In this document: positions 48,127 through 55,721 of the stretch, piece after piece
Position numbering within the stretch: position 1 is the first letter of the stretch
How the letters are laid out: each line of letters starts with the position of its first letter
Program-made: the position numbers and the translations under genes
Notes under the pieces: model-generated
The model's input: only the letters and a program-made list of their open reading frames with translations
What the model was told of the DNA's origin: nothing
The model's database searches: none
Assembly: GCA_963785255.1 (NCBI GenBank)
Contig: CAWAUR010000003.1
Coordinates: forward strand, 1 to 64,000
DNA length: 64,000 bases
Direction: 5' to 3'
From: Bog-159 sp963785255
GTDB lineage: Bacteria > Acidobacteriota > Terriglobia > Bryobacterales > Bryobacteraceae

Positions 48127-48690
48127 TTATCCGGCCATCAGGACGCGCAGCCGGTCCAGCGCGTCCGACCAATAGCGCTGCATGCGCTCCACGTTGTCCT
48201 CGGAAAGCTTGGCGTGCGCCACTACGATTCTGGCTCTGCCGCGCCGTTCGTAAAAGCGGACCGTGACGCTGGTGTCGCCGGGCCAGGCCAGGCGCAGCGT
48301 CTTTTGCGGCACGGCGCTGGAGACTTCGAACGATGCGCCAGGCAGCCAGCGCGCCAGCATGCCCGGATCGTGCCATGCATCCCAAACGGCCGCCCGCGGC
48401 GCGAGTACTATTTTGTTGAGCGTCACTTCATAGCGCTTGCCCGCCGCATCGCCGCGCCCGTCCTGGCGGATGCCGCGTTCGTTTTCGTAGCCCACCGCCA
48501 CCATCTGGCCCCACCAGCGCGAAAGTCCAAACTGCTTTTGCAACGTGGCGGAAATCTCCTGGTGATCCATCATGCGCGCGCCCGCCTTATCCAGGAGCTT
48601 GAACCATTCCTCCCACGTTTTACCGGTCCGGGCGGTTACGGCATCGTCGGTGAGGGTTCCCACGCGGGTCTGCTGGAACATCTTCGCCAT
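48127..48690 (-). CDS. DUF4287 plus SRPBCC (AHSA1) protein
   Basis: 187 aa. Residues about 5-75 are DUF4287: DDAVTARTGKTWEEWFKLLD, MMDHQEISATLQKQFGLSRW and WGQMVAVGYENERG. Residues about 85-185 are an SRPBCC domain: YEVTLNKIVLAPRAAVWDAW, SVTVRFYERRGRARIVVAHA and the C-terminal helix MQRYWSDALDRLRVLM. This pairing is known in AHSA1 relatives; function unknown. It lies 21 bases before the DUF1080 gene on the same strand and may share its transcript. Confidence 0.82.
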   Translation of the reverse strand: MAKMFQQTRVGTLTDDAVTARTGKTWEEWFKLLDKAGARMMDHQEISATLQKQFGLSRWWGQMVAVGYENERGIRQDGRGDAAGKRYEVTLNKIVLAPRAAVWDAWHDPGMLARWLPGASFEVSSAVPQKTLRLAWPGDTSVTVRFYERRGRARIVVAHAKLSEDNVERMQRYWSDALDRLRVLMAG

Positions 48691-49077
48691 GATTATCTAA
48701 ATTCTATTTCAAATACCTCGGCAAAATCCTAATTCGCTGTCGGCACACTCGCCTGCTCGTCGCACCGGCAGCATCGAAAGAGCACAAGAATGAATTGCCG
48801 CTGGAAAACGTTGTGGTGACCTTTCCATTGACAGCGGGGAATAACCGCTCCGTTGAAGACGCAATTGGTCTTCATCGCTTTCGGTGGCCCGCAGGGCCAT
48901 GGGGCACTCCCTGATGGTCGCGGCGCGGTAAAGAATGTTCCCGGCCGGTCATAAATCGTGCGCGATCGACGCGGCTGTTACCGAGCCGTGACCGTCAGGG
49001 AGCGGAGTGTCAACGAGCGGAGCCGTCTCTCATACCTTGCTGTGGTATGATGTCCAGAACTTGGAGAGGAGACACTT
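48691..49077. other. Intergenic region with R3 and R1 repeats
   Basis: No gene. An R3-like segment at about 48846-48905 has GACGCAATTGGTCTTCATCG and GGTGGCCCGCAGGGCCAT, mirrored at 34.27 kb and 61.86 kb. An R1 copy follows at about 48905-49005. The phosphoesterase gene has AGGAGAC seven bases before its ATG. Confidence 0.6.
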
Positions 49078-50274
49078 ATGCCCGCCGCGCGCGCTTTCGG
49101 AGACCCCGATTTAACTCCGGATAATTTCAGCAGCTTCAGCCAGCAGGAAATCTCGGCTGACACGAAGGCCAAAGGGAACGAACAATTGGAGCCGATACCG
49201 CCGGCCAGAAGCACGACGCCGATGGATTTAGCATCGGTGATCGGCACGGATGTTGTGCAAAAGCTCCAGGACACCGGCAAGATTGTCTTTCACACCGTCG
49301 GCGACACCGGCGGAATTCATAGCCCCCAATTCCAGTTTGCGGTAGCCGACGCCATGGCAGACGATTTGAGCAGCGGCGCGGCCTTCTGGTATCACTTGGG
49401 CGACGTAGTTTACTACTTCGGGCAGGACCAATACTATTTCTCGCAATTCTACGATCCGTATCGCAACTACAATGCGCCGATCTTCGCAATTCCAGGCAAT
49501 CACGACGGGGCGCTCTTCACTGGCGAAACCGCGAAATCGTTGGACGCCTTCGTGGCTAACTTCTGCACCAGCCAGCCCACTAACAATGCAGATAGTCAGG
49601 GAGCCGCCCGGACCACCATGGACCAACCGGCCGTCTACTTCACACTGAACGCTCCCTTCGTGAAGTTCATCGGGTTGTATTCGAATACCAGTGAAGGCGG
49701 CACGGAAGGAGTGATCGCCAGTTCCAAGGTCGGCAACGCCCAGTTGACGTTCTTGCAACAGCAACTGGCCGCGGCAAAGGCGGAGCGGGACAAAGGCCAA
49801 TGGCGCGCCCTGGTCATCGCGACCCATCATCCGCCCTTCACGGGCAGCCCGCAGCACGTGCCCAGCCCTACCATGCTCAAGCAGATTGACGATGCCTGCA
49901 GCGCAGCCGGTATTCAGCCGGATCTGCATCTCTCCGGCCACGCCCATCTCTACGAGCGATACACGCGGACGGTGGGCGGCCAGCAAATCCCCTACGTCGT
50001 AGCGGGCATGGGCGGATATTATGACCTGCCGGGTTTGAAGCCGGCGAACCGGCGCCCCACCGCTCCGCAGACACCGGCCTCCGGTACCGACGCCAGCGGC
50101 AATCCGCTTACGCTGGAAGCGTACAACGATAGTACCTTTGGCTTTTTGCGAATCACCGTATCGCCCGCTTCTATCTCCGGCGTCTTCGTAACCGTCGATC
50201 CCAGTTCAGGAAAAACCGGCGTGGGCGATAGCTTTACGCTGGACATTAAGTCCAGTACCGTTTCCAACGGCTAA
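49078..50274 (+). CDS. Purple-acid-phosphatase-like metallophosphoesterase
   Basis: 398 aa. The five metal motifs are clear: VFHTVGDTGG, YHLGDVVYYFGQDQ, AIPGNHDGALF, IATHHPPFTG and LSGHAHLYERYTR. It has no signal peptide, unlike most purple acid phosphatases, so it may be cytoplasmic or exported by another route. The C-terminal 60 residues form a beta domain (FGFLRITVSPASISGVFVTV). Strong ribosome site AGGAG. Confidence 0.88.
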   Translation: MPAARAFGDPDLTPDNFSSFSQQEISADTKAKGNEQLEPIPPARSTTPMDLASVIGTDVVQKLQDTGKIVFHTVGDTGGIHSPQFQFAVADAMADDLSSGAAFWYHLGDVVYYFGQDQYYFSQFYDPYRNYNAPIFAIPGNHDGALFTGETAKSLDAFVANFCTSQPTNNADSQGAARTTMDQPAVYFTLNAPFVKFIGLYSNTSEGGTEGVIASSKVGNAQLTFLQQQLAAAKAERDKGQWRALVIATHHPPFTGSPQHVPSPTMLKQIDDACSAAGIQPDLHLSGHAHLYERYTRTVGGQQIPYVVAGMGGYYDLPGLKPANRRPTAPQTPASGTDASGNPLTLEAYNDSTFGFLRITVSPASISGVFVTVDPSSGKTGVGDSFTLDIKSSTVSNG

Positions 50275-50370
50275 CATGCAGGGCCGGACGGCCGTCAAGA
50301 GTACGCCCAAGCAAAGAACAAATCGGCCCCCGTACGCAAGAAGTAAGCGCGCCTTGGCGCCGAAGTCCCG

Positions 50371-50856
50371 CTAAATCGAGCCGATTTTCCGGACGGACTG
50401 GCCCTGCACTTCGCTCAACAACTCGCGCACGGACTTGCGCGTCACGGGATCGCGCAGTTGCGGAGCCAGATCCACCAGCGGCGCCAGCACAAACCGGCGT
50501 TCGCGGAAACGCGGATGAGGGATTTCGAGCTTCGGCGTATTCACGATGGCGTTCCCAAAGAGCAGAATATCGATGTCGATGGTGCGCGGCCCTTTCGGCG
50601 CCACCCGCCGGCGGCCCAACTGAATCTCGATGCGCGCCGTGCGGTGCAGCAATTGCAGCGGAAACAAATCGGTGGCCGCTTCCGCGACCAGATTGAGAAA
50701 CCAGTGCTGGCCCGCGACATCCACCGGCTCGGTCTCATAAACCGGCGAGACGCGCTGTATATGCAGGCCGGGCGATTCGAGCGCGCGCAACGCCTCGCGT
50801 AGCAACGCCTCGCGATCGCCCAGATTCGAGCCGAGACCTAGATAGACAGTCTTCAT
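50371..50856 (-). CDS. folK: 2-amino-4-hydroxy-6-hydroxymethyldihydropteridine pyrophosphokinase
   Basis: 161 aa. MKTVYLGLGSNLGDREALLR, VSPVYETEPVDVAGQHWFLN, IEIQLGRRRVAPKGPRTIDI, DILLFGN and IPHPRFRERRFVLAPLVDLA are HPPK signatures, including the ATP/Mg aspartates in TIDIDIL. It makes the pyrophosphate ester of the pterin for folate synthesis. It lies 18 bases behind ruvB. Confidence 0.96.
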   Translation of the reverse strand: MKTVYLGLGSNLGDREALLREALRALESPGLHIQRVSPVYETEPVDVAGQHWFLNLVAEAATDLFPLQLLHRTARIEIQLGRRRVAPKGPRTIDIDILLFGNAIVNTPKLEIPHPRFRERRFVLAPLVDLAPQLRDPVTRKSVRELLSEVQGQSVRKIGSI

Positions 50857-50874
50857 AGCAGGCGGAACATCGCG

Positions 50875-51900
50875 CTAAAACAACGCCGGATGGTCTCCCC
50901 GAAAGCGCCGTTCAATCCCAAAATATTGGAATGCGGCATCCGTGGCTACGCGCCCCCGCGGGGTCCGATTCAAAAATCCAAGCTGTATCAAGTACGGCTC
51001 GTAAACTTCTTCGATGGTGTCGGCTTCCTCTGAAATGGAAGCGGCAATGGTGTTGACGCCCACCGGACCGCCGCGGTATTTCTCCAAAATCGTGAGCATG
51101 ATTTTCTGATCGATTTCATCCAGGCCGTAACGGTCGACTTCCAGCAGGTTGAGCGCGGTCTGCGCCACCGCCTGCGTGATGCGCCCATCGGCGCGCACCT
51201 GCGCATAGTCGCGCACGCGGCGCAGCAGGCGATTGGCGATGCGTGGCGTTCCCCGGCAGCGGCGCGCGAGCTCTTCGGCCGCATCGTCGTCGATACGCAC
51301 GTCGAGCAGGCGCGCGGACCGCTCCACGATGATGCGAAGCTCATCCACAGCATACGGATCGAGCCGCAACACCAGCCCGAAGCGTCCCCGCAGGGGCGCG
51401 CTGACCAGGCCCTGCCGCGTGGTGGCACCGATAGCCGTGAAGCGCGGCATGGGCAGCGAGTGTGTGCGCGCGCCCGGTCCGGCGCCCACCAGGATATCCA
51501 CGCGAAAATCCTCCAGCGCCGAATACAGCATCTCCTCTACATCGGGCATCAGGCGGTGGATCTCGTCGATGAAGAAGACCTGCCGCGCGCGAATGTTGCT
51601 GAGGATGCCGGTGAGGTCCAGCTTCTTTTGCAGCACGGGACCGGACGTGGTGGTGATCTGGACTTCCAACTCTTCGGCGATGATGCAGGCCAGCGTGGTC
51701 TTGCCCAGACCTGGCGGGCCATACAACAGCACGTGATCCATGGCCTCGCCACGCAGTTTCGCGGCTTCGATGGCGATCGACAGGTTCTCCTTCAACTTTT
51801 TTTGTCCGGCGAAATCGTCAAGGCGGCGCGGACGCAGTCCCACTTCGAATTGTGCGTCTTCAGGCTGTCGTGCGCCGGAAACAAGATCTCGATCGGGCAT
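50875..51900 (-). CDS. ruvB: Holliday junction branch migration helicase RuvB
   Basis: 341 aa. LRPRRLDDFAGQKKLKENLS, Walker A YGPPGLGKTTLACIIAEE, Walker B FFIDEIHRLMPDVEEMLYSA, sensor IGATTRQGLVSAPLRGRFG, the arginine finger in CRGTPRIANRLLRRVRDYA and the winged helix GGPVGVNTIAASISEEADTI. All functional parts are present. It is separated from ruvA by 172 bases filled with R2 repeats. Confidence 0.98.
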   Translation of the reverse strand: MPDRDLVSGARQPEDAQFEVGLRPRRLDDFAGQKKLKENLSIAIEAAKLRGEAMDHVLLYGPPGLGKTTLACIIAEELEVQITTTSGPVLQKKLDLTGILSNIRARQVFFIDEIHRLMPDVEEMLYSALEDFRVDILVGAGPGARTHSLPMPRFTAIGATTRQGLVSAPLRGRFGLVLRLDPYAVDELRIIVERSARLLDVRIDDDAAEELARRCRGTPRIANRLLRRVRDYAQVRADGRITQAVAQTALNLLEVDRYGLDEIDQKIMLTILEKYRGGPVGVNTIAASISEEADTIEEVYEPYLIQLGFLNRTPRGRVATDAAFQYFGIERRFRGDHPALF

Positions 51901-51916
51901 TCATTCTCACTCACGG

Positions 51917-52064
51917 TTGGGCAGACCATCGTACTTTGTGGTCTGCCGCTGAGGCGCTGTTCCAGGCAGACGACACAAAACGATCGTCCGCCCCACGACT
52001 TACAGTACCAATCCGCGCCCCTGTGGGGCAGACCGGGCAGACCATCGTTCTTTGTGGTCTGCCA
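51917..52064. repeat. Two R2 repeats between ruvA and ruvB
   Basis: One full R2 palindrome at 51917-51997 (GGGCAGACCATCGTACTTTG...CGATCGTCCGCCC) and a left-half copy at 52023-52064 (GTGGGGCAGACCGGGCAGAC...GTGGTCTGCC). They lie in the ruvA-ruvB gap and may reduce read-through from ruvA or act as mRNA-processing sites. Confidence 0.65.
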
Positions 52065-52072
52065 CTGACGTG

Positions 52073-52687
52073 TTACCGTACCAGTTCCAAGGCGCGCCGG
52101 AAAAGCGGCTCGAAGTCGCTGTCCGGCGGCGGAGGCGCGCCACCCACGCGCGCCTTTCGTACGGCCGCTTCGGCGGCGGGGCGCGCGCATCCCAGATTCA
52201 GCAGCGCCGAAAGCACATCCTGCTCGACAGCGGTCAACGCGGCGCTGGGCGCGCCCGCCGCTGCCGATGGCTCTTCACCCGACGGCGCCGGCATCTTATC
52301 GCGCAACTCCAAAACCATGCGCTCGGCGGTCTTCTTGCCGACGCCGGGAATGCGCACCAGCCGGTCCACTTCGCCGCGCCGGATATTGGCGATCAGATCG
52401 AGCACGGGAATGCCGGAGAGCACCGCCATCGCCATTTTCGGGCCGATGCCGGTGACCGAGATCAACTTCTCGAACAGCGCCTTTTCATCCTGCGTGAGGA
52501 AACCGTAGAGCGCCAACGCGTCTTCGCGTACGTGTGTGTGGATGCGGAGCCGCACTTCCGCGCCTGTATCGGGCAGGTGCGCGTAGGTCGACACCGGGAT
52601 CGTCACGTCGTAACCCACGCCGTTCACATCCACGATAGCCTGGTTGGGATGCTTTTCAAGCAGCACGCCGCGCAGCAAAGCGATCAT
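52073..52687 (-). CDS. ruvA: Holliday junction DNA-binding protein RuvA
   Basis: 204 aa. MIALLRGVLLEKHPNQAIVD begins the OB fold, VGYDVTIPVSTYAHLP continues it. Two helix-hairpin-helix units, KLISVTGIGPKMAMAVLSGI and LVRIPGVGKKTAERMVLELR, bind the junction. The C-terminal domain III (about 155-204) contacts RuvB. Proline/alanine-rich linker between domains. ruvC is not in the window. Confidence 0.97.
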   Translation of the reverse strand: MIALLRGVLLEKHPNQAIVDVNGVGYDVTIPVSTYAHLPDTGAEVRLRIHTHVREDALALYGFLTQDEKALFEKLISVTGIGPKMAMAVLSGIPVLDLIANIRRGEVDRLVRIPGVGKKTAERMVLELRDKMPAPSGEEPSAAAGAPSAALTAVEQDVLSALLNLGCARPAAEAAVRKARVGGAPPPPDSDFEPLFRRALELVR

Positions 52688-52772
52688 AAGAACGTATTGT
52701 AACGGGAGCGCGCCTTTGTCTTTGCGCCGGGAGCGAATCAGGGAGATTCAGGACCAACTTCAAGAGCGCTGA

Positions 52773-52898
52773 ACCGTTCTGGGGAAAACCGCTCCCTGAA
52801 CGGTCGCGGCTCGGTAAGAGCCGCAGTCGATTTAGCGCGAGTTACCGAGCCGTGACCGTCAGGGAGCGGTTTCTTCAGTCAGAATTCCCAAAACGGTT
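52773..52898. repeat. Complete R1 repeat with outer arms
   Basis: The most complete copy. Outer arms AACCGTTCTGGGGAA and TTCCCAAAACGGTT; inner arms CCGCTCCCTGAACGGTCGCG-GCTCGGTAA and TTACCGAGCCGTGACCGTCA-GGGAGCGG; loop about 25 bases. The whole unit is about 126 bases and lies between divergent ruvA and rsmE. Confidence 0.8.
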
Positions 52899-52957
52899 AA
52901 GTACACCAACTTCAATGCCCGTTATCCGTGGATGCTCTTCCATGCGAACATCGTGAC

Positions 52958-53698
52958 ATGGCCCGCCGCCGCTTTCTTGTGGCGCACATCCGCGACAACA
53001 CCGCCATCCTGAGCGGTGACGACGCCCGCCATCTCACGCGCGTACTGCGCGCCGAACCGGGACAGCGGTACGAGATTGCCGATGGCGTGCGCGCATATCT
53101 GGCCGAAATCGCCGCAGTCGAGAAAGAGCGTGTGATCTTCCGGGTACTCGAAGCTCTCGACACGCCCCCCGCACCCGCCGGCATCGCACTCTATGTTGCG
53201 CTGATCAAATTCGATCGCTTCGAATGGCTCGTCGAGAAAGCCACGGAACTGGGCGTGGCGGCCATCATTCCCGTCAACGCCGCGCGCAGCGAGAAAGGGC
53301 TCGCGGAGGCTGCCCGCAAACGCGCCGAACGCTGGCGGCGCATCGCGCACGAGAGCAGCCAGCAGGCGCGCCGCGTGGGCAAACCCAGCATCGATGAGGC
53401 GCAATTGTTCGCCGCGGCGCTCGCCGCGCCCAAAGGCCTGCGCTATTTTCTCGATGAGCAACCCGGCGCCTTGCCGCTGCTGAACGCGATCCCACCGTCC
53501 GCGAAACGCCGCGATTCCGATTCGATCGCGCTTTTATGCGGCCCCGAGGGCGGCTGGACCGGTGCGGAACGAGACGCCGCCATAGCCGCCGGATGGACGC
53601 CCGTCTCGCTGGGCCCCTTGATCCTGCGGGCCGAAACAGCCGCGCTGGCCGCCGCCGCCATCCTGATGCATGCGTGGTGGGCACGTCGGTTAGAATGA
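52958..53698 (+). CDS. rsmE: 16S rRNA (uracil(1498)-N3)-methyltransferase
   Basis: 246 aa. N-terminal PUA-like part (ARRRFLVAHIRDNTAILSGD, DARHLTRVLRAEPGQRYEIA). SPOUT domain: LVEKATELGVAAIIPVNAAR, RWRRIAHESSQQARRVGKPS, ALLCGPEGGWTGAERDAAIA and SLGPLILRAETAALAAAAIL form the SAM knot. Methylates U1498 of 16S rRNA. ATG 52958 begins at the conserved start; GTG 52928 is upstream. Confidence 0.95.
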   Translation: MARRRFLVAHIRDNTAILSGDDARHLTRVLRAEPGQRYEIADGVRAYLAEIAAVEKERVIFRVLEALDTPPAPAGIALYVALIKFDRFEWLVEKATELGVAAIIPVNAARSEKGLAEAARKRAERWRRIAHESSQQARRVGKPSIDEAQLFAAALAAPKGLRYFLDEQPGALPLLNAIPPSAKRRDSDSIALLCGPEGGWTGAERDAAIAAGWTPVSLGPLILRAETAALAAAAILMHAWWARRLE

Positions 53699-53758
53699 GA
53701 AGCGTAAGGGAAGCTTCTGCACACTCTTTTCAAGCTGCTGGCCATCTTCGTTGTCGCC

Positions 53759-54880
53759 GTGACGCAGGGGTACATGAGCCGTCACTTCCTGGCCCTGGCC
53801 GCACGCAAGCTGTCCGCGCGCGCTATGCCGGCCGTGCGCTGGGCGGTACTGGCCTTCTACGCCGCGATGGCCGTGGCCTTCGGGCTGAGCTTCTCGTACT
53901 TAGCGAGCTACTACAAAGGACCCGCCGGCGCGGCGCAGGTGCTGGGCGCGATCGCTCAGGTCTGGCTTTTCTGCAGCACCGCCGGGTACCTGGCTTACCG
54001 CACGGTGCGAGCTCTGGCGAAGCGCTTCGCGGGGCCCACATTCGATCCGGCGCGGCGCCGGGCGCTCAACGCCACGGGAAGCGCGCTGCTGGCCGCGCCG
54101 TTTGCCCTGGTGGGTTACGGCATGTTCGTGGAGCGTCTGGATTTCCGCGTGCGGGAAGTGGAGATCCCGGTCGACCACCTGCCCCAAGACCTCGATGGCC
54201 TGCGCCTTCTGCACTTGAGTGACATCCACCTGAGCGCGTTTCTGAACGAGAAGGATCTGGCGCGCGTCATCGATAGCGCCAACGAGCTTCACCCCCATCT
54301 GGCGCTGGTCACGGGCGACCTCATCACGCAAGCAGGCGATCCTCTGGATGTGTGCCTGCGGCAGATCGCCCGTCTGCGCGCCGATGCGGGCATTCTGGGA
54401 TGTCTGGGGAACCACGAGGACTACGCCAGGGTCAAGAACATCACGGAACGCGAGGGCGCGCGGCTTGGAATTCCGTTTTTGCGCGGACGCGCGCAGTCTC
54501 TGCGCTTCGGCGGCGCGGTGCTGAACGTGGCGGGCGTGGACTATCAGCGAACCGGCCAATGCTACCTGCGCGGCGCCGGGCGGCTCGTAGCGCCCAACGC
54601 GTACAACCTGCTGCTGTCGCACAATCCGGATGTATTTCCCGTCGCGGCGGAGCAGGGATTCGATCTGACGCTGGCCGGCCACACCCACGGCGGACAGGTA
54701 ACCGTGGAGATCCTGGACCAGCCCATTAACGTGGCGCGATTTTCGACGCCTTATGTATATGGATTGTACCGGCGCGGCGCGGCCGCGGAGTATGTGACGC
54801 GCGGCATAGGCACCATCGATGTTCCGGTGCGCTTCGGCGCGCCGCCGGAGATCGCGCTGCTGCGCTTGAGGAAGGCATAA
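53759..54880 (+). CDS. Membrane-anchored metallophosphoesterase (YkuE-like)
   Basis: 373 aa from GTG 53759. Three hydrophobic helices in residues about 20-120 are followed by a phosphoesterase domain: LRLLHLSDIHLSAFLNEKDL, LALVTGDLITQAGDP, GILGCLGNHEDYA, YNLLLSHNPDVF and LTLAGHTHGGQVTVEI, all five metal motifs. YkuE relatives act on UDP-lipids or phospholipids. The frame is open upstream of GTG: LHTLFKLLAIFVVAVTQGYM gives a further TM helix if CTG 53717, preceded by AAGGGA, is the start. The next phosphoesterase gene follows after 8 bases. Confidence 0.87.
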   Translation: MTQGYMSRHFLALAARKLSARAMPAVRWAVLAFYAAMAVAFGLSFSYLASYYKGPAGAAQVLGAIAQVWLFCSTAGYLAYRTVRALAKRFAGPTFDPARRRALNATGSALLAAPFALVGYGMFVERLDFRVREVEIPVDHLPQDLDGLRLLHLSDIHLSAFLNEKDLARVIDSANELHPHLALVTGDLITQAGDPLDVCLRQIARLRADAGILGCLGNHEDYARVKNITEREGARLGIPFLRGRAQSLRFGGAVLNVAGVDYQRTGQCYLRGAGRLVAPNAYNLLLSHNPDVFPVAAEQGFDLTLAGHTHGGQVTVEILDQPINVARFSTPYVYGLYRRGAAAEYVTRGIGTIDVPVRFGAPPEIALLRLRKA

Positions 54881-54888
54881 CGGCCAGC

Positions 54889-55629
54889 GTGCGATACCTG
54901 ATCATGAGCGACATTCACGCCAACTGGGAAGGCTTGCAGGCCGCCATGGAGCATGCCGCGGGCCGCTACGATCAGGTGGTCTGCCTGGGCGATTTAATCG
55001 GCTATGGCGCGGATCCCAACGCCGTGACCGAATGGGTGCGGGAGCATGCCGTGATGGTGGTGCGCGGCAATCACGACAAGGCTTCGGTGGGGCTTGACGA
55101 CCTGGAGTGGTTCAATCCCGTGGCGCGGGCCGCGGCGGTCTGGACACAGCATCAACTGACGCCGGAAAATGCCGATTACATCCGCAATCTGCCCCGCGGA
55201 CCGCTCTCGCTCGATGGCTTCCAGTTAGTGCACGGCTCGCCGCTCGACGAAGACGAATACATCCTGGATCCTATAGAGGCCGGGATGGTGTTCGGCTATT
55301 TGGAGGCGCCGCTTACATTCTTCGGCCACACGCACCTGCAAGGAGGCTTCATCTGGAATCATGCGCGCGTGGAGACAATTTCGAAAACGCCTGCGCGCGA
55401 GGAACGCCAGACCCTGGAACTGGATCAGGACTGCGCCTACATGATCAATCCCGGGTCGGTCGGGCAACCGCGCGACGGAGATCCGCGCGCGGCTTACGTC
55501 CTGTACAATTCCGAGGAGCGCTTTCTGATTTTCTACCGGCTGCCCTACGATGTGCGCAAAGCGCAGGAAAAAATCCGCCGTGCGGGGCTTCCACCATTGT
55601 TAGCCGACCGCCTGGCCAGCGGCCGGTAG
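54889..55629 (+). CDS. YfcE/MJ0936-type metallophosphoesterase
   Basis: 246 aa. RYLIMSDIHANWEGLQAAME, VVCLGDLIGYGADPN, VVRGNHDKASVG, VHGSPLDEDEYIL, FFGHTHLQGGFIW and INPGSVGQPRDGDPRAAYVL give the full active site and the typical PGSVGQPRDG closing loop. GTG 54889 is needed for the first strand. Soluble, likely a phosphodiesterase; it may work with the membrane phosphoesterase upstream. Its TAG stop leads directly into an R3 hairpin. Confidence 0.9.
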   Translation: MRYLIMSDIHANWEGLQAAMEHAAGRYDQVVCLGDLIGYGADPNAVTEWVREHAVMVVRGNHDKASVGLDDLEWFNPVARAAAVWTQHQLTPENADYIRNLPRGPLSLDGFQLVHGSPLDEDEYILDPIEAGMVFGYLEAPLTFFGHTHLQGGFIWNHARVETISKTPAREERQTLELDQDCAYMINPGSVGQPRDGDPRAAYVLYNSEERFLIFYRLPYDVRKAQEKIRRAGLPPLLADRLASGR

Positions 55630-55720
55630 GACAGGCCTCCTGGCCTGTCCAGGACGAGCGAAGCTCGGCCTTTGAGCGGGCCTAATAGGCCCGCGCAGGC
55701 AGAATGCCCGCCCCACAATA
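55629..55720. repeat. R3 hairpin cluster after the phosphoesterase gene
   Basis: GGACAGGCC-TCCT-GGCCTGTCC at 55629-55650 is identical to 25510-25531. It is followed by GAGCGGGCC...GGCCCGCGC and GCAGGCAGAATGCCCGCCCC to 55720. It separates convergent genes and may act as a terminator. Confidence 0.6.
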
Positions 55721-55721
55721 C

